Source of the DNA: GCA-2737665 sp044344795
GTDB taxonomy: Bacteria; Bacteroidota; Bacteroidia; Palsa-965
Direction: 5' to 3'
Assembly: GCA_044344795.1 (NCBI GenBank)
Contig: JBIJCF010000029.1
Span: 1-44,430, forward strand
Length of the DNA stretch: 44,430 bases
Within the stretch, counting starts at the first letter, position 1. Each line of letters starts with the position of its first letter. The position numbers were made by a program, and so were the translations under genes. Under the pieces are notes generated by a model, which did no database searches, was not told where the DNA came from, and worked only from the letters and a program-made list of their open reading frames with translations. Shown piece after piece: positions 25,528 through 33,605 of the stretch.

Positions 25528-26688
25528 ATGGAACTATCTTACATTTTAAATCATTTAGGCGAGGAGCGCTCGGAATATTACGGCGCGGTGAACCCGCCCA
25601 TATTTCAAACGTCAAACTTCTGTTTTCCTTCTGTAGCTATTATGCGGGAGCGTTTGCAAACAGAGTTACAGACGCCATTTTATACGCGCGGTTACAATCC
25701 TACCGTTGCGATTTTGCGTAAGAAAATTGCTGCATTGGAAGGCGCAGAAGATGCGTTGGTGTTTTCAAGCGGAAGTGCCGCCGTAGCTGCCGCAGTAATG
25801 TCCGCAGTAAAAGCCGGCGATCATGTTGTTGCCGTGCAAAAGCCGTACAGCTGGACCAACACCTTGCTAAGTTCATATCTCGCCAAATTTGGCGTGACCG
25901 CCACAATGGTGGATGCACGAGATACAGAGCAGATCATAGCCGCTCTTCAGCCCAATACAAAACTTATCTATCTGGAGTCGCCGAACTCGCTAACGTTTGA
26001 AATGCAAGATATAACTGCGGTTACTAAATGGGCGAAACAGCAAGGAATAACAACAATCATAGACAATAGCTATAACTCGCCATTAAATCAAGGTCCTATT
26101 TCATTGGGCGTTGATTTGGTGGTGCATTCCGCAACGAAATATTTAAACGGGCATAGTGATGTGGTTGCTGGAGTTGTTGCTGGAAGCTCGGATCGTATTG
26201 CGAAAATGATGGCGGAAGAGTATATGACATTGGGCGCCATTATCAATGCGCATGATGCTTATATGGTTATTCGTGGGTTGAGGACGCTGGAGTTACGCGT
26301 GAGCCGCTCGTCCTCATCTGCACAAAAAGTTGCGGAATTTTTGGAGCAACACCCGAAGGTGGCGAAGGTGTATTATCCAACGTTGACAAACAATCCGCAA
26401 TACGAGCTAGCGAAGCGTCAAATGAAGCAGGGCGGAGGATTGTTGTCTGTGGAGCTGAAGGTTAATCGAGTAGAGGAGGTTGAAGCATTCTGCGACGCCT
26501 TAAAATATTTCGTGTTGGCAACTTCCTGGGGCGGACACGAATCCTTGTGTTTGCCGATGTGCGCATTGAAACAGTCGGCGAGTTTGAGTAGCGGTTTGGG
26601 GTGGAATTTTGTTCGCCTTTATATTGGTTTAGAAGATCCGGAGTTATTGATCAATGACCTAGATGTAGCACTATACAACATTTTGTGA
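25528..26688 (+). CDS. Cys/Met metabolism PLP-dependent enzyme (cystathionine gamma-synthase family)
   Basis: The 386-residue protein is a fold type I PLP enzyme of the trans-sulfuration family. Visible are the PLP-phosphate segment FSSGSAAVAAAVMS, the substrate-loop YTRGYNPTVAILRKKIAALEGAEDAL, and the Schiff-base lysine Lys204 in HSATKYLNGHSDVVAG. NAHDAYMVIRGLRTLELR is another family signature. Whether it acts as cystathionine beta- or gamma-lyase, gamma-synthase or methionine gamma-lyase cannot be read from the motifs. The neighbours, a methyltransferase and a small transporter, give no pathway. It ends about 46 bases before the decayed tRNA copy. Confidence 0.9.
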   Translation: MELSYILNHLGEERSEYYGAVNPPIFQTSNFCFPSVAIMRERLQTELQTPFYTRGYNPTVAILRKKIAALEGAEDALVFSSGSAAVAAAVMSAVKAGDHVVAVQKPYSWTNTLLSSYLAKFGVTATMVDARDTEQIIAALQPNTKLIYLESPNSLTFEMQDITAVTKWAKQQGITTIIDNSYNSPLNQGPISLGVDLVVHSATKYLNGHSDVVAGVVAGSSDRIAKMMAEEYMTLGAIINAHDAYMVIRGLRTLELRVSRSSSSAQKVAEFLEQHPKVAKVYYPTLTNNPQYELAKRQMKQGGGLLSVELKVNRVEEVEAFCDALKYFVLATSWGGHESLCLPMCALKQSASLSSGLGWNFVRLYIGLEDPELLINDLDVALYNIL

Positions 26689-26734
26689 CCAGATTATAAG
26701 TGCGGCTACTAAATCCTTGCTACAGTATTCTATT

Positions 26735-26820
26735 TGTTGACTCCAGGGGGGGATTCGAACCCACAACCAACTTTCCCGATGTTTCGGGACCGAAGCCTCG
26801 GGACGGAATCCGTCATTCGC
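26735..26820 (-). pseudogene. decayed tRNA-Arg copy (outermost of tandem array)
   Basis: Bases 26735-26770 still match the 3' half of the intact tRNA-Arg(CCG) at 27051-27127 (acceptor 3' strand and T arm, with three changes). In the anticodon region the sequence is broken by two palindromic inserts (26774-26804), TCCCGATGTTTCGGGA followed by CCGAAGCCTCGG. The GGAATCCGTCATT stretch after them recalls the anticodon stem. The 5' acceptor strand and D arm are gone. Confidence 0.75.
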
Positions 26821-26866
26821 AGAAAGACAAACGAAAACGTTTAACGGCAACAGAATGCAAAATACA

Positions 26867-26904
26867 AGAGCGAGGTTTTCGCTGTTGCTACTAACGCTCG
26901 CTCT
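26867..26904 (-). repeat. duplicated tRNA-Arg terminator hairpin (relic)
   Basis: AGAGCGA / TCGCTCT inverted repeat identical in layout to 27010-27047 and offset by exactly 143 bases. It lacks a T tract on the minus strand, so it is probably a decayed terminator of the pseudo-tRNA at 26908-26993. Confidence 0.7.
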
Positions 26905-26907
26905 ATT

Positions 26908-26993
26908 TGGTGACTCCGGCGGGATTCGAACCCACAACCAACAGTCCCGAAGCATCGGGACGGAATCTGTCATTGATTGAAATTTACGGAGAA
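26908..26993 (-). pseudogene. tRNA-Arg(CCG) pseudogene interrupted by a 16-bp palindrome at the anticodon loop
   Basis: The 3' half (26908-26944) is identical to the intact tRNA-Arg(CCG), including an encoded CCA. Immediately after anticodon CCG, three bases are replaced by TCCCGAAGCATCGGGA (26945-26960), then the 5' anticodon stem and part of the D arm follow. The D arm is degenerate and the 5' acceptor reads TTCTCCG instead of GGCTCCG. It lies exactly 143 bases from the intact gene. Confidence 0.8.
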
Positions 26994-27001
26994 GGTTAAA
27001 A

Positions 27002-27047
27002 CAACAAAAAGAGCGAGGCTTTCGCTATTGCTACTAACGCTCGCTCT
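27002..27047 (-). terminator. terminator for tRNA-Arg
   Basis: On the minus strand AGAGCGA and TCGCTCT (27041-27047 and 27010-27016) form a stem with a long loop, followed by TTTTTGTTGT. It lies four bases past the tRNA 3' end. Confidence 0.65.
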
Positions 27048-27050
27048 GCT

Positions 27051-27127
27051 TGGTGACTCCGGCGGGATTCGAACCCACAACCAACAGAACCGGAATCTGT
27101 CATTCTATCCAGTTGAACTACGGAGCC
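27051..27127 (-). tRNA. tRNA-Arg (CCG)
   Basis: A complete 77-nt tRNA with CCA encoded. The acceptor GGCTCCG pairs with CGGAGTC, the D arm is GTTC/GAAT-like, the anticodon stem ACAGA/TCTGT encloses loop TTCCGGT with anticodon CCG, and the T arm is GTGGG-TTCGAAT-CCCGC. It reads codon CGG. Two decayed copies lie downstream on the same strand. Confidence 0.95.
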
Positions 27128-27295
27128 AAAATTTACTTGAATCAAAATCGCCTTAAAGAACTACATTCTATTGAGCGTGCGAAGATACATCGCTTATCCT
27201 AATTGGTTGTGGAGAACCGACGAATAGTTCAACATTTTGTTGCGGGCGGAGCAATATTCGGATCAAAAATGCGTTGATATCCCGCTTGAATTCTG

Positions 27296-27303
27296 TAATA
27301 TTG
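27296..27303 (+). promoter_or_regulatory. -7-like box TAATATTG for porZ
   Basis: One mismatch from TAnnTTTG, six bases before the ATG at 27310. It supports that start over 27274, since the longer frame lacks a signal peptide at its N-terminus. Confidence 0.5.
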
Positions 27304-27309
27304 TTAGGC

Positions 27310-29643
27310 ATGAAAAATTGGATTTGCAGTTTAGTCGCCCCCCTTTTGTTGCTTGGATATTCAACCGCGCAGCAATTGGCTATCGGACAATGGGATTTGC
27401 ATTTGCCGTATACAAAAACTAGACACGTAACGGGAAATAGTAGTACCGTATATGCCGCAACAGAAAACGGACTTTTCAAGCTTAATAAGGCGGACAATTC
27501 TGTTGACCGCATTTCCAAAATTGATGGGTTGTCGGATCTTGCCATAGGTGCGATTAACTATAACCCATACAACAACGTTTTGGTAATTGGTTACGCCGGA
27601 GGGAACGTCGACATTTTGAAGGGTTCACGAGTAGTAAACATTTCTGATATAAAGCGTGCAAATATTATCGGAAACAAAAACATCAATCGTGTTTATTTTA
27701 AGAATCATTTAGCATACCTCGCAACGGGCTTCGGCATTGTGGTTATCGATACTGATCGCGAAGAAATTAAAGACACCTACATTTTCGGACCGAACGGCAA
27801 CAACATTGAAGTAAACGATATCGTCATCGACGACAGCACGATTTACGCGGCGACAGGATATGGAGTATATCACGCGAACGTTAACGAACCGTTCTTGAGT
27901 TATTATGCCAATTGGTCGCGTTATACAGGAATTCCTTCAGGACCATACAACAGATTGGCATTGTTCAGCAATAAGGTGTTCGCGAATTTTTCAAAGCGAC
28001 TGATCAATATCAATGATATCAATCAGGATACGGTGTATATGTATAATCCGGTTTTGAGTGATTGGGACACGATGCCGGGCTATGCCGGTGTGCATTCGAT
28101 TTATGATTTAAACGTTACAAATAATCGTCTTCACGTTGTAACCACGTATAACGTTTGGGTGTATGATCCCGCATTAAATATTACAGAAATATTTTACGAA
28201 ACGGGTCCGCAAGGATATATTCAACCCAACGCTGTATATCGCGACGCAACGCACTTGTGGTTAGCAGATCGCGATCGCGGACTAATTAAAATGCCAAACA
28301 CCTATACGGGCCAAGCCTTCGCGCCGAATGGCCCCGCAAGCAATAACTCGTATTCGCTTACTTTTTCTAATGGTATTCTTGTGAATACTCCGGGCGGTAA
28401 AGACGACGCGTGGAACAACGTCTTTAACATCGATGGCGTGTCTATACATTCGCAAGGAATGTGGTCGTTATATAACAGAAATAATATGCCGGCCATTGAC
28501 ACGGTGTACGATATTCTCAGCGCTGCTATCGATCCTACGAATAGTGCACACATGTACTGGGGCTCATGGGGAGAAGGGCTGGTCGAAATTCGCAACGGGG
28601 CAGTTACCAACATTTACGACAATAACAACAGTATTCTCCAGCGCAAAATTGAGTACCAATGGGTTGGAATTGGAGGATTACAATATGACGAAAACGGAGC
28701 GTTGTGGATGACCAATTCGCACGTGCCAAAATGTTTGAAGCGACTTAATCCCAACGGAACGTGGAACGAGTATGACTTCAGCGGCCTTGTTTCCAATGGA
28801 ACGTATGTGGGGCCTTTGATGATTACGAGTACAGGGCAAAAATGGATGTTGCTGCCGCGTCAGGGTGGATTGTTGGTTTTTGATGATAAGGGAACAGCAA
28901 CGACGTCAGATGACAAGAAGAAAAAGTTAGGCTTTTCTCAAGGCTTAGGAAATCTTCCCGGAACCGATGTGTACTGCATGGTAGAAGACAGAGATGGTGA
29001 AATTTGGGTAGGAACCGACAAGGGCATTGGTGTGTTTTACTGTCCTGAAAATATATTTACCACCGCAGGATGTGATGCTCAGAAAGTGTTGATCAACATT
29101 GGCGGATACAATCAGTATCTTTTCGAAAACCAGGTGGTTACTGCCATAGCAATTGATGGTGCCAACCGAAAGTGGGTAGGCACGGAGGGCGGAGGAGTTT
29201 ATTTAATGTCGGCCGATGGAACACAACAGCTACTTCACTTCACAAAAAATAATAGTCCGCTGTTGTCCGATGTGATAACCGCGATTACGATTGATCCGAC
29301 AACGGGCGAGGTGTTCATCGGTACCGATAAAGGACTAGTTTCATACAAGGGCGATGCGATAAAAGGTGAAGACGAAATGGGCGATGTGTATGCATATCCG
29401 AACCCCGTGCGTCCTGACCACACAGGGCCGATTGCAATTCGTGGTTTAGTGAAAGATGCAGATGTTAAAATCACTGACATTCGTGGAACGGTGATTTATC
29501 AAACAAAAGCATTGGGCGGACAAGCTATTTGGAACGGCAACAACTTTAACGGAGAGCGCGCTGCAACCGGAGTGTACATGGTTTTTGTTACTAATGACGA
29601 TGGCACACAAACAGCTGTGACTAAAATTCTTTTTGTGAATTAA
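27310..29643 (+). CDS. porZ: type IX secretion system protein PorZ
   Basis: The 777-residue protein has a signal peptide (MKNWICSLVAPLLLLGYSTAQQ). Two beta-propeller domains of the two-component-regulator type follow (NGLFKLN, GLSDLAIGAINYNPYNNVLVIGY, GIGVFY, EGGGVYLM repeats). A C-terminal type A sorting domain runs from AYPNPVRPDHTG to KILFVN. In Porphyromonas gingivalis PorZ is a surface component that presents A-LPS to the PorU sortase so that T9SS cargo can be anchored. porZ next to recO is an arrangement I recall in many Bacteroidota. recO starts four bases past the stop. Confidence 0.87.
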   Translation: MKNWICSLVAPLLLLGYSTAQQLAIGQWDLHLPYTKTRHVTGNSSTVYAATENGLFKLNKADNSVDRISKIDGLSDLAIGAINYNPYNNVLVIGYAGGNVDILKGSRVVNISDIKRANIIGNKNINRVYFKNHLAYLATGFGIVVIDTDREEIKDTYIFGPNGNNIEVNDIVIDDSTIYAATGYGVYHANVNEPFLSYYANWSRYTGIPSGPYNRLALFSNKVFANFSKRLININDINQDTVYMYNPVLSDWDTMPGYAGVHSIYDLNVTNNRLHVVTTYNVWVYDPALNITEIFYETGPQGYIQPNAVYRDATHLWLADRDRGLIKMPNTYTGQAFAPNGPASNNSYSLTFSNGILVNTPGGKDDAWNNVFNIDGVSIHSQGMWSLYNRNNMPAIDTVYDILSAAIDPTNSAHMYWGSWGEGLVEIRNGAVTNIYDNNNSILQRKIEYQWVGIGGLQYDENGALWMTNSHVPKCLKRLNPNGTWNEYDFSGLVSNGTYVGPLMITSTGQKWMLLPRQGGLLVFDDKGTATTSDDKKKKLGFSQGLGNLPGTDVYCMVEDRDGEIWVGTDKGIGVFYCPENIFTTAGCDAQKVLINIGGYNQYLFENQVVTAIAIDGANRKWVGTEGGGVYLMSADGTQQLLHFTKNNSPLLSDVITAITIDPTTGEVFIGTDKGLVSYKGDAIKGEDEMGDVYAYPNPVRPDHTGPIAIRGLVKDADVKITDIRGTVIYQTKALGGQAIWNGNNFNGERAATGVYMVFVTNDDGTQTAVTKILFVN

Positions 29644-29646
29644 ACT

Positions 29647-30372
29647 ATGCTTTTGCAAACGCGAGGCATTGTTCTCCAAAGTATTCCTTACGCCGACAAT
29701 AAAACCATAGTTCGTATTTACACGGAACATCTCGGGCTGCAATCCTATGTAGTAAATGTTTCACGTAGCAAGACCGCCAAAATTAAGGCCGTGGTTTTTC
29801 AACCGCTGAATCAACTAATGCTGGAGGTGAAACACGATGAAAAGAAACATCTGCACAGCATCCGTGAAGCAGTTGTTAATCCGGTGTACACGACGATTCA
29901 TCGTGACATCATCAAAACCACGATACTGCTTTTTCTGGCTGAGCTGTTGAACAAAACCTTGCGTCACGAAGAGCCTGATGAACAGCTGTATGTTTTTGTC
30001 AGCAGCGCATTGCATATGTTCGATTTAAAAGACGAAGGCACGGCTAACTTCCATTTAATCTTCATGTTGCAACTCACCCGCTATCTAGGTTGTTGCCCGC
30101 AAACACAAGAAGAAAGCCACCAACTGTGGTTCGATTTAAAAGATGGAATTTTTACAGCGAACCCGCCCAAACACCCGCTGCACTTGCGCCCGGAAGAGGC
30201 AGAGCAATTAGCGCGACTCATGAATTTCGGATTTGATGCGATGGAAGATCTGCGCATGACGGGAGCAGAGCGCAGAAAAGTGTTGCATCACTTACTCTCG
30301 TATTATGAGTTGCACATCCCCGGTTTTTCGGGAATGACTGCGCATACTATTCTGGAAACCGTATTATCCTAA
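29647..30372 (+). CDS. recO: DNA repair protein RecO
   Basis: RecO binds ssDNA and SSB and, with RecR, loads RecA at gaps. The 241-residue protein begins with the family's OB-fold N-terminus (LLQTRGIVLQSIPYADNKTIVRIYTEHLGLQSYVV). A helical C-terminal domain follows, with the LTRYLGCCPQ motif near 140. The zinc-finger cysteines of some RecO proteins are not evident. It is co-transcribed with porZ (three-base gap). Confidence 0.93.
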   Translation: MLLQTRGIVLQSIPYADNKTIVRIYTEHLGLQSYVVNVSRSKTAKIKAVVFQPLNQLMLEVKHDEKKHLHSIREAVVNPVYTTIHRDIIKTTILLFLAELLNKTLRHEEPDEQLYVFVSSALHMFDLKDEGTANFHLIFMLQLTRYLGCCPQTQEESHQLWFDLKDGIFTANPPKHPLHLRPEEAEQLARLMNFGFDAMEDLRMTGAERRKVLHHLLSYYELHIPGFSGMTAHTILETVLS

Positions 30373-30396
30373 CCGCGCTTATAATAATTGCCGAAA

Positions 30397-31929
30397 CTAA
30401 CGTTCTGCAGCAGATCCCGTACGTTGAAATAAATACGGCATTGGATCAACGAAGTCGGAAATGCCGATTTCAATTCCAATAACACGACCTTCTTTAAGAA
30501 TTAGTTTTCCTTTCGTAATTCCCCACATCGGTGTGTTGTAATTCATCAGCACCTCATTGTTGCCGATGTATTGCATAGTGGCATTGATCATGTCGTGGTT
30601 TTGGAACTTAGCGGTGATGTTGCCCGCTTTGTCAACCGTAATGTTCATGTTGCCATACACCGGATTTGCCCAAGGTCCTGCAATTTGTTCAGGATTAACG
30701 GGCCATGTCGGTTTCTTTGCTGCCGCATCTTTCCACGCGGCAACATCACGATCTTCTTTGTCGCGTGCAGCTAACGTGTTTTTCAAAAAGATGCTGCTGT
30801 AGTTGCGATAAGGGTTGCCCATATATGCATCCAAAATTTGGTAACGCAACGCCACATACAAGGAGTTGTAATCGGTATTCGTGAGGATAGCGAAACCTAA
30901 ATTCAGCTCCGGAATAAAACACGTGTGTGTCAGGAATCCGTCAGCGGCACCACCGTGGTAATAGATTTTCTTTCCGTAAAAATCCGCCATTTGCCAACCT
31001 AATCCATAGGCCTGAAAATGCATGCCCGGAAACAAAGCCGATGGATTCGGCATGATGGTTTGTGGTTTGCGGGTTTCCTGTAAGGCTTGGAACGGAACTA
31101 CTTCCTGCCCGTTAAACTTGCCGCTATCCAGCTGGCATTGTAGCCACTTTGCCAAATCTTTTACACAGGAATTAATGGAAGCAGCAGGGCCGATGTTATC
31201 AATATCGTCATATGGCACCACAACTTGTTTGCCTTCCCAGCGCGAGTGCGGCGCAGCAGCATTTTTATCATCGCGAATGCCTTTTACACTAACAGAGGTG
31301 CGTGTCATTTGTAAGGGCTTGAGGAAACGCTGTTCAACAAATTGTTCCCAAGTAAGACCGCTCACATGTTTGATGATATCACCGGCAATAACAAATCCCA
31401 TGTTGTAATAGCCGTATTTAGTGCGGAAGCCGAATTGCGGCTGGTGTAACCATTGGCGGTTGATGAGTTCTTGACGAGATAGCTTGGTGTTCCAATGCAG
31501 CATATCGCCCTGAAATGTGCTTAATCCAACGCGGTTGCACAGCATATCACGAATCGTTACAAGCGAACTTACATATGGATCGCTCATGCGAAATCCGGGA
31601 ATCCAACGGCGCACGGTATCGTCCAGGGATAATTTCTTTTCTACTTCAAGCATAGCCAAAGCCGTTGCAGTAAACGCTTTCGAGTTGGATGCAATTTGAA
31701 ACAACGTTTCTTCGTTCACCGGATCTTTTGTGCCCGCTTTGCGCATGCCATAACCTTTTGACACCACGACTTTGCCATCTTTTACAATAGTTACCGCCAT
31801 GCCGGGAACATCCCAAGCTTTCATTTCGCGGTTAGCATAAATATCTAAACTGTCTGTAATAAAGGCCGGTTGTTGCGCCGACGTAATCGTTGAAATGGCA
31901 GCAGCAATAAGCAATACAATAATTTTCAT
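30397..31929 (-). CDS. serine hydrolase, beta-lactamase class C family, secreted
   Basis: The 510-residue protein has a signal peptide ending near TSAQQ. A class C beta-lactamase/PBP4-like domain follows with the SxxK motif Ser81-x-x-Lys84 (SNSKAFTAT), the YxN motif in YYNMGF near 174 and HGGAADG near 325 as the KTG-equivalent. The last 110 residues form a DUF3471-like C-terminal beta domain. Such enzymes include esterases, D-aminopeptidases and penicillin-binding proteins; substrate and resistance role cannot be inferred. It is the last gene of the leftward operon, eight bases after kdsC. Confidence 0.92.
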   Translation of the reverse strand: MKIIVLLIAAAISTITSAQQPAFITDSLDIYANREMKAWDVPGMAVTIVKDGKVVVSKGYGMRKAGTKDPVNEETLFQIASNSKAFTATALAMLEVEKKLSLDDTVRRWIPGFRMSDPYVSSLVTIRDMLCNRVGLSTFQGDMLHWNTKLSRQELINRQWLHQPQFGFRTKYGYYNMGFVIAGDIIKHVSGLTWEQFVEQRFLKPLQMTRTSVSVKGIRDDKNAAAPHSRWEGKQVVVPYDDIDNIGPAASINSCVKDLAKWLQCQLDSGKFNGQEVVPFQALQETRKPQTIMPNPSALFPGMHFQAYGLGWQMADFYGKKIYYHGGAADGFLTHTCFIPELNLGFAILTNTDYNSLYVALRYQILDAYMGNPYRNYSSIFLKNTLAARDKEDRDVAAWKDAAAKKPTWPVNPEQIAGPWANPVYGNMNITVDKAGNITAKFQNHDMINATMQYIGNNEVLMNYNTPMWGITKGKLILKEGRVIGIEIGISDFVDPMPYLFQRTGSAAER

Positions 31930-31937
31930 AAGCGCGC

Positions 31938-32594
31938 TTATAAATAGTTGTCAATTAATTCGCGAATACAACCATCTCCACCGTTTTTCTGAAGAATGAC
32001 GTGCACTATTTGTTGTACTTCGGGAACAGCATCGGCAGGGCAAGCAGAAAAGCCCACGGCGCGAATGATGTCTTCGTCGTTTAAATCATCGCCGATGTAG
32101 CACACTTGTTCCAGAGTAATACCCCATTCGGCACACCATTTTTCGAGTGTTTGTTTTTTGGGTGTTTGAGAAACTTCGAACTTGGAAATATGTAGTCGTT
32201 CTGCACGACGACGAATAAGCTCGGTGTTAAAACCGTGCGTGATGATTCCGGTATGAATGCCGCGTTGCGCAAGGCGTCGAATAGCCAGACCATCCTTGGC
32301 GTTAAACTTTTTGAATTCGTCACCGCTTTCGGTATAGAACATGCCACCATCGGTCATTACGCCGTCGATATCAAATACCACAAGGCGAATGTCTTTGCTG
32401 CGTAGCACTTCCAGTTGTTGTATGTTGCGCTTCAGCAATACATCCAAACTAACCGAAAAATATTCGGAGATTTCGGCTAAGGCTTGAGCACTCGGATGAC
32501 CCGCATCAGCAACACTAAACTGTTCCGACAAAAACTGTTCCGACAAGCCGCGTTGTTGAAGGAGGAAACGAATGTTGGTGGCATAATGACTCAT
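31938..32594 (-). CDS. kdsC: KdsC-type HAD phosphatase with an eroded XRE/HTH-like N-terminal domain
   Basis: Residues about 66-218 are a KdsC/YrbI HAD phosphatase: nucleophile motif VVFDIDGVMTDGG (Asp75, Asp77), TGIITHGF (motif II), Lys in TPKKQTLEKW and GDDLNDEDII (motif IV). KdsC removes the phosphate from KDO 8-phosphate in lipid A synthesis. Residues 1-58 are additional: NIRFLLQQRGLSEQFLSEQ and ALAEISEYFSVSLDVLLKRN match helices 1-2 and 4-5 of XRE/Cro DNA-binding domains. The stretch carrying recognition helix 3 is shortened (SVADAGHP). A typical KdsC is about 170-190 residues, so the N-terminus is an extra domain. It is 11 bases after the DAHP synthase gene. Confidence 0.87.
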   Translation of the reverse strand: MSHYATNIRFLLQQRGLSEQFLSEQFSVADAGHPSAQALAEISEYFSVSLDVLLKRNIQQLEVLRSKDIRLVVFDIDGVMTDGGMFYTESGDEFKKFNAKDGLAIRRLAQRGIHTGIITHGFNTELIRRRAERLHISKFEVSQTPKKQTLEKWCAEWGITLEQVCYIGDDLNDEDIIRAVGFSACPADAVPEVQQIVHVILQKNGGDGCIRELIDNYL

Positions 32595-32605
32595 AACGAA
32601 ATCAA

Positions 32606-33604
32606 TTAAATAATTGTCCTTCCAATCGCATTCGCCACACTTTTCAGACTTCCTGTTAATGCACGGAATTCATCGTGGTTAAGTTGTTGGGATGCGTCCG
32701 ATTTGGCAACCTTCGGGTTGGGATGCACTTCAATCAGCAATCCGTCAACGCCCATGGCTACACAAGCGCGCGCTAAATCCGGAACGCCGTATGCATAACC
32801 AATAGCGTGACTCGGATCCAGAATTACCGGACAGTTGCTGTAGGCTTTCATCCATGCGGCTCCGCACAAGTCTAACGTAAAACGTGTTTTGGTTTCGAAG
32901 GTGCGAATGCCTCGTTCACACAAAATCACGTTTGGATTTCCTCCTGCTAAAATGAACTCCGCACATTGCACAAACTCCTGCAACGTAGTGCCGAAGCCGC
33001 GTTTCAACAATACGGGCTTGTTCGTTTTTCCGCAACGACGTAAAATGCCGTGATCGTACATAGATTTTGCACCGATCTGAATGATATCCGAATGTTCAAT
33101 TACATCTTCAATGTGCGTTGCATCGCGCACTTCCGTAATTACATTCAGTCCGTATTTCTCGCGCATTTTCGCCAGCAAGCGTAAGCCTTCAATGCCCATT
33201 CCCTGAAACGTGTAGGGCGATGTGCGTGGTTTGTAGGCTCCGGCGCGTAATGTAGAAATGCCCAACTCTTTCATCAGTTGCGCACTTTGTTCAATTTGTT
33301 CTTCCGACTCTACAGAACACGGACCGCCAATTAACAACGTGTGATTTGTAGCGCCACCGATCGTAACATTGTTGATGGTGATACTGCGCGTCTCCGCTTT
33401 CCATTGTCTGCTGGACAATTGCATGTCATCGTTAAGCACGGTTACTTTTTCTGCAACATCGTGATATGCTGCATCCAATTCCTTGGTGGAAGAGGAAGTA
33501 ATCAGCACAAAGCGTCCGTCGTAATGAATGCAAAATGCTTTTAATTGTTGTGCTATTTCTTGTGCACGTTGCTCGTTAACCGAGGATTTTAATTCAATAA
33601 CCAT
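32606..33604 (-). CDS. aroF: 3-deoxy-7-phosphoheptulonate (DAHP) synthase, type I-beta
   Basis: It condenses PEP and erythrose 4-phosphate to DAHP, the first step of the shikimate pathway. The 332-residue protein has an N-terminal ferredoxin-like regulatory domain of about 80 residues, as in the Thermotoga-type I-beta enzymes (from MVIELKS to VTIGG). The TIM-barrel core has IGGPCSVES, RAGAYKPRTSPYTFQG, and later metal-binding His and Glu/Asp motifs (CERGIRTF, DPSHAIG, EVHPNP). The GPCSVES and N-terminal domain favour DAHP synthase over KDO8P synthase (KdsA), whose barrel is related. It lies one base after the epimerase-CBS gene and 11 before kdsC. Feedback inhibition through the N-terminal domain is family knowledge. 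Confidence 0.9.
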   Translation of the reverse strand: MVIELKSSVNEQRAQEIAQQLKAFCIHYDGRFVLITSSSTKELDAAYHDVAEKVTVLNDDMQLSSRQWKAETRSITINNVTIGGATNHTLLIGGPCSVESEEQIEQSAQLMKELGISTLRAGAYKPRTSPYTFQGMGIEGLRLLAKMREKYGLNVITEVRDATHIEDVIEHSDIIQIGAKSMYDHGILRRCGKTNKPVLLKRGFGTTLQEFVQCAEFILAGGNPNVILCERGIRTFETKTRFTLDLCGAAWMKAYSNCPVILDPSHAIGYAYGVPDLARACVAMGVDGLLIEVHPNPKVAKSDASQQLNHDEFRALTGSLKSVANAIGRTII

Positions 33605-33605
33605 A

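Noticed and set aside
26945..26960. Self-splicing or protein-spliced tRNA intron in the tRNA-Arg copy
   Set aside because: The insert replaces three loop bases, is only 16 bases, and the D arm and acceptor are degenerate; a palindromic insertion in a pseudogene explains it better.
29757..29772. Third parS-like site TGTTTCACGTAGCAAG
   Set aside because: It lies inside recO and lacks the second half of the palindrome (four mismatches), so it is most likely coding sequence.
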